Positions 51,291-64,000 of a stretch of DNA of 64,000 nt are shown piece after piece. Origin of the DNA: Mustela lutreola (taxonomy: Eukaryota > Chordata > Mammalia > Carnivora > Mustelidae); contig NC_081305.1 of assembly GCF_030435805.1 (NCBI RefSeq), positions 52,238,001-52,302,000 on the forward strand, given 5' to 3'. The notes below the pieces were generated by a model. It was not told where the DNA came from. It saw only the letters and a program-made list of their open reading frames with translations, and did not search any database. Position 1 is the stretch's first letter, and every line of letters starts with the position of its first letter. Position numbers and translations under genes: made by a program.

Positions 51291-51532
51291 ACTATTTTAT
51301 TGTGGACCTCACAGGCAGTGGTTTGTAATCTTCATTATTTGTAGTGTCTTCGTCTGTCTTGAATAAGCTGATAATGCTGGTGCCACAGAGAGCGTGTTCT
51401 GCTAGTTTCTCTGATCATCACTCCTTGGAAATGTTTGAGGAGATTTGCAGTCCTTTCCCCTTCAGTGTCTGTTTGAATATCCAGTGAACTCACCTGGCAC
51501 ACAATTTTTGTTTGTTGGTTTTTTTTCTTTTT

Positions 51533-51729
51533 TTTTTTTCAAAGATTTTATTTATTTATTTGACAGAGAGAGATCACAAGTAGGCAGAGAGGCAGGCAGA
51601 GAGAGAGAGAGGAGGAAGTAGGCTCCCTGCTGAGCAGAGAGCCCGATGCAGGACTCGATCCCAGGACCCTGAGATCATGACCTGAGCCAAAGGCAGCGGC
51701 TTAACCCACTGAGCCACCCAGGCACCCCT
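51533..51729 (-). mobile_element. Can-SINE
   Basis: Reverse-oriented copy flanked by TGGTTTTTTTTCTTT on both sides. The corresponding sites in the left arm (near 7980) and in copy C (near 62840) lack it. Confidence 0.94.
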
Positions 51730-51899
51730 GGTTTTTTTTCTTTATTCCTCCTTCATTCGGCTTCATATTTGTAGATTGGTTGAGATTTTTTCTACTTTTC
51801 TGAGTGATGGAGTCTAAATTGGTTATACCTTTTTTAAAATTTATACTTGTCTTTTAGTATCAATTTGTGGGCACTGATTATCCATTGTTGCCTCTTATA

Positions 51900-52165
51900 A
51901 TTAAATTTTATTTCTATGGTCAGTTATACTGTATCTGCTTTCACTTCTTCACCTCTCACTTTAGTTGGTCTTTTCTCCATTATTCTTAATTTAGTTCATG
52001 GACTGTCAATATTGTTGATCTTTTCTGACAAACAACTCTTTCTGTGGTTGATATGTTCCTATTTTTACTGTACTCTGGTTCATTTCAGTTTTCTGTTTCA
52101 ATATTGGTCATTCAGCTAATTTTGAGCTCATATGACCCTTTTCCTGATTGTTAGAGATACAGGAA
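51900..52165 (-). mobile_element. Old LINE-1 ORF2 fragment
   Basis: Antisense ORF2 sequence (GTTGATCTTTTCTGACAAAC, CATTCAGCTAATTTTGAGCT). Duplicates lie at 7530-7790 and 62400-62650 in reverse. Confidence 0.6.
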
Positions 52166-53573
52166 AGTGATTTGTGCTACACTATGACCATACCGCAGAA
52201 TTCTCTATTAGACTCTGTGCTCACTCAGTATGCTGTGTGCCATGTTGTGTGTCCATGGAAAAATAAAGTCCTGATGACTCCTCTCAGCCATCTTTCTGAC
52301 ATTGTCTAATTCACTTGCTGCTTCTATTTAAGAAGTTTTCAGTATATTCTTCTGAATGTAGTAAGTACAGTGATTTTATTTTTTTGGTATTTTTTATTTT
52401 ATTTGGTATTTTTCAGCTGTATCTTCACATGACACCCAAAGTTTCCTGCTAAAGCAGAGCATAGAAGATTCTTTCCAGAAAGTATCAGTGCACAGATACA
52501 AACATAGTATTGTTGAGATTTTACACTTATGTACAGACTGGAACAATGATGGGCATAGTGACGGACATCAGTTAAATCCTGGACTATACACCCAAACCAA
52601 AGTCTATACACCCAAACCAATGTCTTTAATGAGAATCTCCGTGCCCCAAATGGTGAAGGATATAAAACGCTGTGGAAAACCTCCCTTTTTAAGTCAACTG
52701 TTTCTGCAGAGCAGTGTGTTTCTGTCAACACAAGCTCCAATCAAATATTCAAACATAGCTACTTGTGGACAGACCGTTTGGAATGTCTGGAAAGTAACCT
52801 AGTCCGTGCTGAGGTTAATTATTTGAGCCATTTGGAAGATAGGATTGGCCTGAAGAACAAAGTGCTCAGTGGGATCCATATGAGAGGGCTTCACTGAGGA
52901 GTCAACCATCCAGAATGACCAGAGGATTTTCACTGGAGACAGAATTGCTCAGTGCACTGAATCTCAGAAAACATTGAACCAGGGCTCCAGTGTTCACCGA
53001 TGTGTCAGGGCTAGGTTTGTAGAGAACCATTATGAATGTGATAAATGTGGGGAAGGCTTTAATCCAAGCTCTAACCCCAGTATACATAATGGTTACCGTT
53101 TGGGAGATGGTCCTCATAAATATAGTAAATGTAACCAGTCCTCCATTGTTGGTGATCATGAGAGAATTCATGAGGGAAATCTTAGATCTATCCAGATCTA
53201 ATAAAGCATGTTTAGCCAGTCATCAAGCCTAAATATACATAACATAATTCCTAGGGGAAAGGAAGCTTATACTTGGAAGGAATGTGGTAAATCCTTAGAC
53301 TGCCACTCAACACATCTCAACATCAGTGAATGCATACTGGAGAAAAAATACATGAATGTGAAGAAGGTGGTAAAACCTTTAAGGACTGTCCATCAATAAA
53401 TGGACATAGACAAACCTATACAGAAGAGGAACGTTACCAATGTCAAGAATGTGGCAAGGTTTTTAACTGCACTTCACAGCTTATTCAACATCACAAAATT
53501 CATACTGGAGAGAAACATTACCAATGTGAAGAATGTGGCAAGAGCTTTATGCAGAGCTCAGCCATTATTTTGA

Positions 53574-53690
<117 letters not shown>

Positions 53691-53693
53691 TGA

Positions 53694-54502
<809 letters not shown>

Positions 54503-54534
54503 TAGATAGCTTACCAGCATACAGAATGTGAGAA

Positions 54535-54720
54535 AGGGGGCACCTGGGTGGCTCAGTAGGATATTTGGCTGCCTTAGACCCTGTTCCTGATCCCAGGTTC
54601 CCAGGTTTGAGCACTACAGGAAGCCTGCTTCTTCCTTGACCTCTGCCTGCCCCTTCTCCCTACTTGTGATCTCTCTCCATCTCTGTCAAATAAATAAATA
54701 CAATCTTTAAAAAAGAAAAA
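54535..54720 (+). mobile_element. Can-SINE inserted in the finger exon of locus B
   Basis: Flanked by AGAATGTGAGAAA (54522-54534 and 54721-54733). Body slightly diverged. Confidence 0.93.
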
Positions 54721-55050
54721 AGAATGTGAGAAAAATTAGTTAAGGAGTGCTTACCTATTCATGCACATCAGAGAATTCATTTTGGACAACAACCTTGCAA
54801 ATATGACAAATGTGACAAGGCCTTTGTCCAGCATGCACACAGTTACTAAATAGAGAATTCATACTGGAATGACAGCCGATGAATAATGTGGCACACCCTC
54901 TAGCTGCAAACGACTGTTATTGGGCATCACAGAATTCATACTGGAGAGAAAATTATGGATGTATGTGAGACTAAGGACTGTTCCCTCCTCACTCCATATC
55001 AGAGATTACATATAGGAGAGTTCATGTACAAATACTAAGAATGTGTCTGT

Positions 55051-55238
55051 GGGGCACCTGTGTGGCTCAGATGGTTGAGCGACTGCCTTTGGCTCAGGTC
55101 ATGATCACAGAGTTCTGGGATCGAGTCCTGCATTGGGCGCCCAGCTCCACGTAGAGTCTGCTTCTCCCTCTGACTTTCTCCCCCTCTTGCTCTTTCTCAC
55201 TGTCTCTCTCTCCAATGAATAAAAATTTTAAAAAGTAT
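55051..55238 (+). mobile_element. Can-SINE, older type
   Basis: GGGGCACCTGTGTGGCTCAG head, CAATGAATAAAAATTTTAA tail. It also lies within decayed finger sequence. Confidence 0.88.
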
Positions 55239-55440
55239 CTGACCTTTCACTGGAACTCCAAACTTATTAAAATCATACTTATCATATAGGAATAAAATGT
55301 AATAAAATGTAATGAAATGTAAAGGATGTGGCCAAGCATTTAACTGGAATTCAGTCCTTCCTCAGTATCTCAAAATGCATACTTGATTCAAACCCTTGCA
55401 ACATAGTGAATGTGGGAAGACCTTCATTTCAGTATACATT

Positions 55441-57781
55441 GGAGCAAACACCAGAGAGAGCTTCAAGGAAAGTTAATTGAGAGTTAGCATTGTTTAGAAA
55501 ACTAATTATTTGAACATCAAATGCCAATGTATGTAAGAGAAATCAAGCCAGTGGAATATATTATTCACTCTACTCAGACATTACTCTGTATGAACATAGT
55601 GATTATAAGGAAAAATCAAACTTAAACACTTAGAAAATGTATGTGGTATTCTGTTGAACAGATTTCGAGGGTGGACATTTACATACATATAAGGGATTTC
55701 AGTATTTTCTCATTCTTACGTTAACTGCATTTGAGATTTGTGACTAACAATATTAATCTATTTTCCTCTGAAATCACTCCCGAAAATTCCTCTGTTCCTC
55801 ATGGGTGTGTAAGACTATGTGGTTGATTGTTGGTACATTAAAGATACTAAATGTCCTGCTCCATTAAGTGGGACGCATGCGTACCTAATTTTCCATGGAG
55901 GAGGACCATATGATATACAGCATATGAAGTACATCTCAGTGGAGATGGTACTTACAGTTATAACACTGATGTAAGATTCCATGGAATAGGTGTTCAGAGC
56001 ACACACTTCTGCATGTACTGAAACTAAAGAACTACCTCAATATTAGAAATACAAGGTTTTCCTGATTGTTTTTTATGGAAAAAGAGGTTACTGTCCAGTA
56101 AATTACCATTGTATCTTCCTATGTGTTATCGTTAGAGAGTATGACTACAGAACATAATATATTTTTATTAATAAGACACTTTTTTAACATATGGATATGG
56201 GTGTGTCATGAATTATGTGTTATCTCTACATCTAGTGTTTGTCTATCTCAACGAGGGTTGTAGGGTGCTAATCGAGTCAATCATTTGTTTGATACTGGAG
56301 TAAAACAATATACCTAGGAATCCATTTTCCCAGTGGTCTGAAGGTTTAAGGGATATGTGATTATGTTTTCCCCTAGTCTATCCTGTGATTTTTCTCCTCT
56401 TTGTAAATACAATGATATTACTGTGAGTGTATTACTGAAGTATGTAACATAGAGATGATGTTGACGTTCTAGCACATGTACTCCATGATGCAGCTACTGG
56501 GCATTGATTTTGTGTAGCCAGTAGTTTTGCAGGGGTCTTGGACTGACAGGAGCCCTTCTCACTAGTGCATTCCCCAGTCAGCATGCTGCGGGGTCACAAG
56601 TTAGTATGACATGTGATACGACATCTGCACTCTGACCTTGTGAGCCACCATCTCTCATTTCTTCCAAAGCTTTCCCTCCTCCTGTGTCTCATAAAGAAGA
56701 TTCCCCCTCCCCCAAACCTTTCCTAAATCTGTTTTAGTCGGAATGGCATGTTCTGGATTTAGACTTGGGACTCTATAGCACTGCACCATGGCCCCAAATG
56801 AAAGCATGTGCCCTGCACGCTACACTGAGTGTTGTTTTGATGTGTCTATGAAGTACACATGCACATATGACCATGCTATGTGTGTCATAGATACCCCGTA
56901 AGAAAGAGAAATCTATCCAAATAGGAGTCATGTGGTAGCCAGGAGAGACAGAAAATAAGATGAAAAATTAGCATGTAGAGAAGGACAACTGTCCTGAGTA
57001 GCCCAAGTGACTCCCTAGTTGTGGAAAAAGAACTTCTGTTTGTTTTATGACCTACTTTTCTCCAGATCTCCAGTTGTATTTGTCCTCATTTTTCTTCCTC
57101 TCTACATAGGAACCACAACCGTTCTTTTCTGCCTGTGGAGAGAGTGTCATCAGAAAATGCTTCATTGAGATTAGACAGATGGAAAGCTGGTGGGTATTAA
57201 CACGTTTAGCACGGGAATGTGGGTTGTAAATCTGAGTAAAATTTGAGGAAGGCACCATCCTTAGAGAAGAAGACAAGACCTATTAAAAGGAAATGTGAGG
57301 AACTCTTTCCCTTGTGGGTAGGGAACCAGAGGTGGCTCCTTTTAGTCACTGGAAAGGCACATGAATACATGTAATGGGGACAAGAAAAGGCAAATGTGGG
57401 TTTCTCAGGAGTAGGGAGGTCCTGGTTTATCTTGACGATTTGATTGATCTCCTATGTCTTCCTGGGAATAATGCTGTTGGATGTCAGTGATTACTGTATG
57501 TCCCCGGCCTAGATCCGTGACAAAGGATGGAGGAGGGGTTGGATGATGCAATCATGTGGGCAACGTTAAGCTGTCCCACGGTAGAATGGATGTTTGAGAT
57601 GAAGAAGCCTTCTGGGCAGTGGAATAGGCCAGATCAGCAAGGCATGTGCTGTGGTTGCTCCCTCATTTCCCAGGTAGGTAACCCCAGTCAAGGTCAGATC
57701 CAGTGTGATTGGGTGATTCTTCAGGGAAGCTGCTGTGTGGGACCTGCCAACCTTTCCTCAGTGCCATAATGGGTGTAGTTC
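55441..57781. other. 3' flank of locus B (duplicon)
   Basis: Matches the reverse complement of 2022-4950. From 56430 to 57690 it also matches 59090-60190 in direct orientation. No gene is seen. Confidence 0.6.
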
Positions 57782-57957
57782 TAGGGTCACGTGGGTGGCT
57801 CTGTCTTTAAGTGTCTGCCTTGGGCTCAGGTCATTAGCACTGCATCAGGCTCTCTGTTCAGCCAGAAGCCTGCTTTTCCCTATCCCCCTCCCCCATCTTG
57901 TGTTCCCCCTCTCACTATGTCTGTCTCTGTCAGGTAAATAATTATAAAATAATTTAA
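57782..57957 (+). mobile_element. Can-SINE, diverged
   Basis: GGGTCACGTGGGTGGCTCTG head and CAGGTAAATAATTATAAAAT tail. Lies just beyond the end of the right duplication arm. Confidence 0.82.
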
Positions 57958-58072
57958 ACAGTATAAAGAAACTGGTGGAAACATTTATATTCTATTACTG
58001 TCTGCAAGAGCCCACCCCCTTCAGTGCTAAGCATACAACAACCTCCTTCAAACATGAACAGTGTAGCTTTTA

Positions 58073-58262
58073 GGGGGTCTGGGGGATCAGTTAGTTAAGG
58101 GTCTCACGTTGGCTCAGGTCATGATGTCAGGTTCCCAACACAGCCCTGCGCTGGGCTCCCTACCCAGTGGTGACTTGGTTTCTTTTTCTTCATCTGCCCA
58201 TCCCTATGCTCCACCATGAGTGCCTCTCTCTATCTCTTAAATCAAATATTTGAAAAAGGAAA
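58073..58262 (+). mobile_element. Old Can-SINE
   Basis: GGGGGTCTGGGGGATCAGTT head and TCTTAAATCAAATATTTGA tail. Confidence 0.75.
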
Positions 58263-58863
58263 AAAGAAGTGTACCTCTTTTTGAGCAGAAATCCCAGCCA
58301 TGTGCTACATCAATAATTGCACCATAAATCATCATAGAAGTTCTTCCTGATCACTGTGCTGAAGGATCCGACAATTTTGTTATCCAGAAACCCAAGCTGG
58401 CTGCCATTTCTTTGAAAAGCCAATGCATAGGGCCAAGAGCTCTGATGGGAATGGAATATCTGCATTATTCAGGAGATGAGCCATTTGGAAAGAAGACAGA
58501 CTCATGTTCAAAAATCAACTCCAAGGATTTTGCCAGTCCTTCAGAGTTTTTAAAGGAGCTTGAGGACAGTGAATCAATAGGAGGGACACAGGGAAGTCTG
58601 ACACAGTTCATGATTGCCTGTGGACTTACTGTGCCTCCTACAGACATTACAGAGGTGCTTGGAGGTTGCAAATGGGTCCCCAGGGGTGTTTGTGCCAGAA
58701 GGTGGGATTACCAGTCCTTGGAAACAATGTGTGGTGTTTAGATGTACAAAGAAGGGTTTAGTCCATCATTCATGGAAAGGTGCATGCAGAAATTTAAGGA
58801 CTATTAAGTTGGCCCAAGAGGCCAAGGTGAGGTTTCATGTTAAGTTTTGAAAACTGTCTTCCA
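58263..58863 (+). other. Unrecognised block with a 109-residue open frame (58412-58741)
   Basis: The block is not part of the duplications and not a repeat I know. The frame contains FGKKTDSCSKINSKDFASPS and a following acidic LKELEDSESIGG segment; upstream codons in the same frame stay plausible for some 30 residues (DNFVIQKPKLAAIS) before stops. No splice sites or A-tail were found. It could be a processed-pseudogene fragment or an exon remnant; I do not name it. Confidence 0.3.
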
Positions 58864-58865
58864 TG

Positions 58866-59040
58866 GGTACCTGGGTGGCTCAGTGGGTTAAGCCTCTGCC
58901 TTTGGCTCAGGTGGTGATCCCAGGGTCCTGGGATCAAGCCCTGCATCAGGCTCTCTGCTCAGCAGGGAGCCTGCTTCTCTTTGTGCCTCTCTGCCTACCT
59001 GTGATTTCTGTCTGTCAAATAAATAAAATCTTTTTATAAA
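58866..59040 (+). mobile_element. Can-SINE
   Basis: GGGTACCTGGGTGGCTCAGT head and CAAATAAATAAAATCTTTTT tail. Confidence 0.94.
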
Positions 59041-59089
59041 ATGAGTGATTTCCCCCCTACTTTATCTATTGTCCTCATTTCTCTTTATT

Positions 59090-60190
59090 GTGCTGACTGT
59101 GATATTATTATGGATATATTACAGATTTTGTAGAGGTATTGTTGACATTTTAGGTCATGCACTCCATGATACTGCTACTTAGCATTCACTTTGTGTAGCC
59201 AGTAGTATGGTAGGGTCCATGAACAGACACCCGTCCTTCCACTAGCATGTTTCCTAGACAACACTCTGCAGAATCACAAAGTAATGTAACTTCTGATACA
59301 ACAACCCCAATCTACGCTTGTGCGCAACCATCTCTCCTTTTTTCCAATGCTTTCCCTTCCTGTGTCACTTACAGAAGACTCCCACAGAGCTGACATGGAC
59401 CTGTTGTAGCTTCAGTGGCCTAATCTGGAGTTAATCCTTGGACTCGAAAGCACTGAATCGTAGGCTCCAAAAAGCTGTGTTCCCCACTTCCTATGGGGGG
59501 TGTTCCTTTGATGCATCTGTGAAGTTCACATGCTCATATGATAGTGCTGGCTGTGGATTTAGAAAAATAATTTCTGCTTTTTTTATTTCCTAGTTACCTC
59601 CTGATTTGCAGTTGTATTTTTCTTCACTTTACTTTCCAACTGCATAGGCATCAGAGCCATTTTTTTTTTTTTTTTTGAGTTGTGGTGAGAGTGTGCTCCA
59701 AAGAGTTAACTGAGATTAGAGAGATGGACAGCCACTGGATATTAATTCAGATATTTAGCCCTAGGAGGTGGGATGTGAATCTAAGTAAAATTTGGTGAGA
59801 GAGAGAGGTAAGACCTATTAAACATCAAGAAATCCTTCCCATGTGAGGAGGGAACTGGAATCAGCTCCCTTTAGTCACTGCAGAGGCACAAGCAGCTGTT
59901 GCTTTTCTCATCTGATGAGTACATGTTATAGAAAAAAGAATTGCCAAATATGTGGGTTTCTGAGTAGGGAAGTCCTCCTTCATTCTCATGATTTCATTAT
60001 ATTCCTGTGTGTAACTGAGGACCAGATGGCCTTAGATGACAATGATGACTGTGATCACCCAAGTCTGCCTCAGTGGCAATGAATGGAAAGGGAGGCATAT
60101 TGGATGGTGGAGTCAATTGGGCATAGCTTTACAATGTCAGATGGTAGAGTAGCTATTGGAGGTGGGGTTTCCTTCTGGACAGTGGGATAG
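59090..60190 (+). repeat. Direct second copy of the locus B 3' flank
   Basis: Matches 56440-57680 in the same orientation (for example 'CATGCACTCCATGATACTGC' and 'GGACAGTGGGATAGGCAG'), with a T17 run near 59661. It stops abruptly where the finger exon of locus C begins. Confidence 0.75.
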
Positions 60191-60204
60191 GCAGGATGTT
60201 GAGT

Positions 60205-62155
<1,951 letters not shown>

Positions 62156-62165
62156 CTGAAAGATA

Positions 62166-64000
62166 CCAAAAAAAAAAGTAAAACCATTGCACTTACTACA
62201 TTCAGAAAAATATACTGAAGACTTCTAATGTAGAAGCATTGAGGCAATCAGACAGTATCAGAACAATGGCTGAGAAAGAGTCATCAGGACTTCATTTCTC
62301 CATGGACATACAAAATGGCATATAATGTACTGAGCATGGAGTCTAATAGATAATTCTGCCTTATGGTCAGGGTGTAGCACAAATCACTTTCCTGTATCTC
62401 TAGCAATCAGAAAAAGGGTCACATGTGCTCAAAATTAGTGGAATGATCGATATTGAAACAGAAAACTGAACAGAACCAAATAGAGTACAGTAAAAATAGG
62501 AACATATCAAGCACAGGAAGAGTTGTTTATGGCAGAAAATATCAACAACATTGACAACCCATGAACTAAATTAAGAATTGTAGAGAAAGACCTACTAAAA
62601 TGAAAGGTAAAGAACTGAAAACAGACACAGTATAACTGACTGTAGGAATAAAAGTAATTATAGAGGAACAATGGATAATCAGTGTCCACAAACTAATAGT
62701 AAAAGACAAGTACAAATTTCAAAAAAGGTCTAACCAATAGAGACTCCATCATTCAGAAAAGCAGAATAAATCTCAACTGATCTACATCCATGAACCAGAA
62801 TTAAAGACGAATAAAAGAAAAAACTCCAACAAACAAAAACTGCATCCCGATGAGTTCACTGGATATTCAAACTGACACTGAAGGAACTATACCTCAAGTC
62901 TCCTCAAAGATTTCTACGGTGTGAAGATCACAGAAACTAGCAGAACACTCTGTCTGTGGCACCAGCATTACCAGCTCATCCAAGCCAGATGAAGACACTA
63001 CTAAAAACAAAGTTTACAAACTACAGCCTGTAAGGAATATTCACTCAAAGCCCACAATAAATAGCCATCTGAATCAACAGCACATTTTCCCTTTTTACAA
63101 GATGATCAAGTGCAAAATGGTCCTAGAATGAAGGGTGCTCCAACATATAGAAAAAAATATAAATTCAAGCCTCCACATTAACAGAATGAAGATCAAAAAT
63201 GATATGATCATACTAAGGGAGACAGAATTCAAATATGGGCACACAGGACAACATGTCATGCTAAAAGCACTCAACGTAGAGAGAGAAGGAAACCCCTCAA
63301 TGTAAACAATGCCATAGATGTGTGAAAAGCTGAAACATATTCAGTAGGGACAGTCTCTTAGCTTCTCCTCTATGATCAGCAGGTAATGAAGTGACCCCAC
63401 CACTGCCTTTGAGTATAGTCCAGGATACTCTAGTCAGAACAATTATGCAACCAAAAATAGAGTAGAGGAATCTAAATTGAAAAAGTTAAAACTATCTCTA
63501 ATCCCACTATGACATGATTACAGAAATCCCTAAAAATCATTGTTTTAAATTTTTTACTGTTTTTGGTAACTGTTTATTGTTTATTTCTGCCAGTTTTTCC
63601 CTACTAGATTTTCTATTTCCCAATTCCTTCATGTTATACAATACAGAGTTAAGAAAAAATATTGGAATAAACAAGTTAATTTCCACCACAGGAACTAATA
63701 AAGGAAGAAATTTTGATGAAACTTAGTAGAGCAGAGGAAGAAATAAAGAAAAATCTGAAAGAAATAAAATAGCAGATTAACACTAACTCAACACTGAAAG
63801 TAATACCCATTTCAATGAACAAAATCAATAAAACTGGCAGTGCTTTATCTCTGTAAAGCATTACTTAGCAACAAATAGGGTAATTTTAGGGGGAAAAATG
63901 AGAGAATTCCTAAAAATAGACAAGTTATTAAGACTGATGTACTAACCTTGAACCAAAGAAATTGGAAATCTCCTTAAAGCAGTAAGAATCCGGAAAGTTG
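62166..64000. other. Intron-like sequence upstream of locus C finger exon
   Basis: Only duplicon sequence and old LINE-1 remnants. No coding exon is seen. It would lead to locus C's KRAB-B exon to the right, beyond the window. Confidence 0.55.

Larger units (their letters stand above)
44020..51345 (+). repeat. Tandem duplication unit 2
   Basis: Starts TTCTTTTTCTTGTCCTGAAC. It keeps a block (47160-49900) lost from unit 1 and lacks the 2.5 kb block 39545-42035 of unit 1. In the first 130 bases about one base in nine differs from unit 1 by eye. Confidence 0.85.

Overview
This is nuclear DNA of a carnivoran mammal, most likely a caniform and possibly a mustelid. The evidence is more than forty tRNA-derived Can-SINE copies: a head like GGGGCGCCTGGGTGGCTCAG, a (TC)-rich middle, and a tail ending in AATAAAATCTTT plus oligo-A. 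There are also LINE-1 fragments, old endogenous-retrovirus LTRs, and exon-sized KRAB and C2H2 zinc-finger sequence with mammalian splice sites. No tRNA or rRNA gene, CRISPR array or prokaryotic feature was seen.

The host content is a decayed KRAB zinc-finger (KZNF) cluster with three loci. Locus A is on the minus strand. Its start exon is at 21563-21621, KRAB-A at 17192-17318, KRAB-B at 16610-16705 and the finger exon at 7281 down to about 4950. Locus B is on the plus strand: start exon 28149-28207, KRAB-A 32319-32444, KRAB-B 33154-33249, finger exon 52417 to about 55440. Locus C is a minus-strand finger exon (62155 down to about 60205) whose KRAB exons would lie beyond the right edge. A and B are head to head and are two arms of one old inverted duplication (about 2022-22460 against 27715-57770). 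The roughly 5 kb between the arms is mostly LTRs plus a LINE-1 end. C is a second inverted copy of B's finger exon and upstream flank.

All three finger exons are damaged. Locus B also has a 1-base deletion in KRAB-A. Locus A is the least decayed: start codon, KRAB-A and KRAB-B are open and correctly phased, but a 5-base deletion early in the finger exon brings a stop, so the readable product is a 125-residue KRAB-only protein. Its finger exon still holds five well-formed fingers, out of reach in another frame, and is split by a SINE.

The repeats record an order of events. One old SINE and one old LTR near KRAB-A, and another old SINE near 9.1/49.3 kb, sit at matching places in both arms and so predate the duplication. 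Most well-preserved SINEs, including the one inside locus A's fingers, are in one arm only. The right arm also carries an internal tandem duplication (about 37.16-43.84 and 44.02-51.35 kb) whose two units lost different parts. Coordinates of repeats and duplication ends were read by eye and may be off by a few to tens of bases. No expression data or database search was available.
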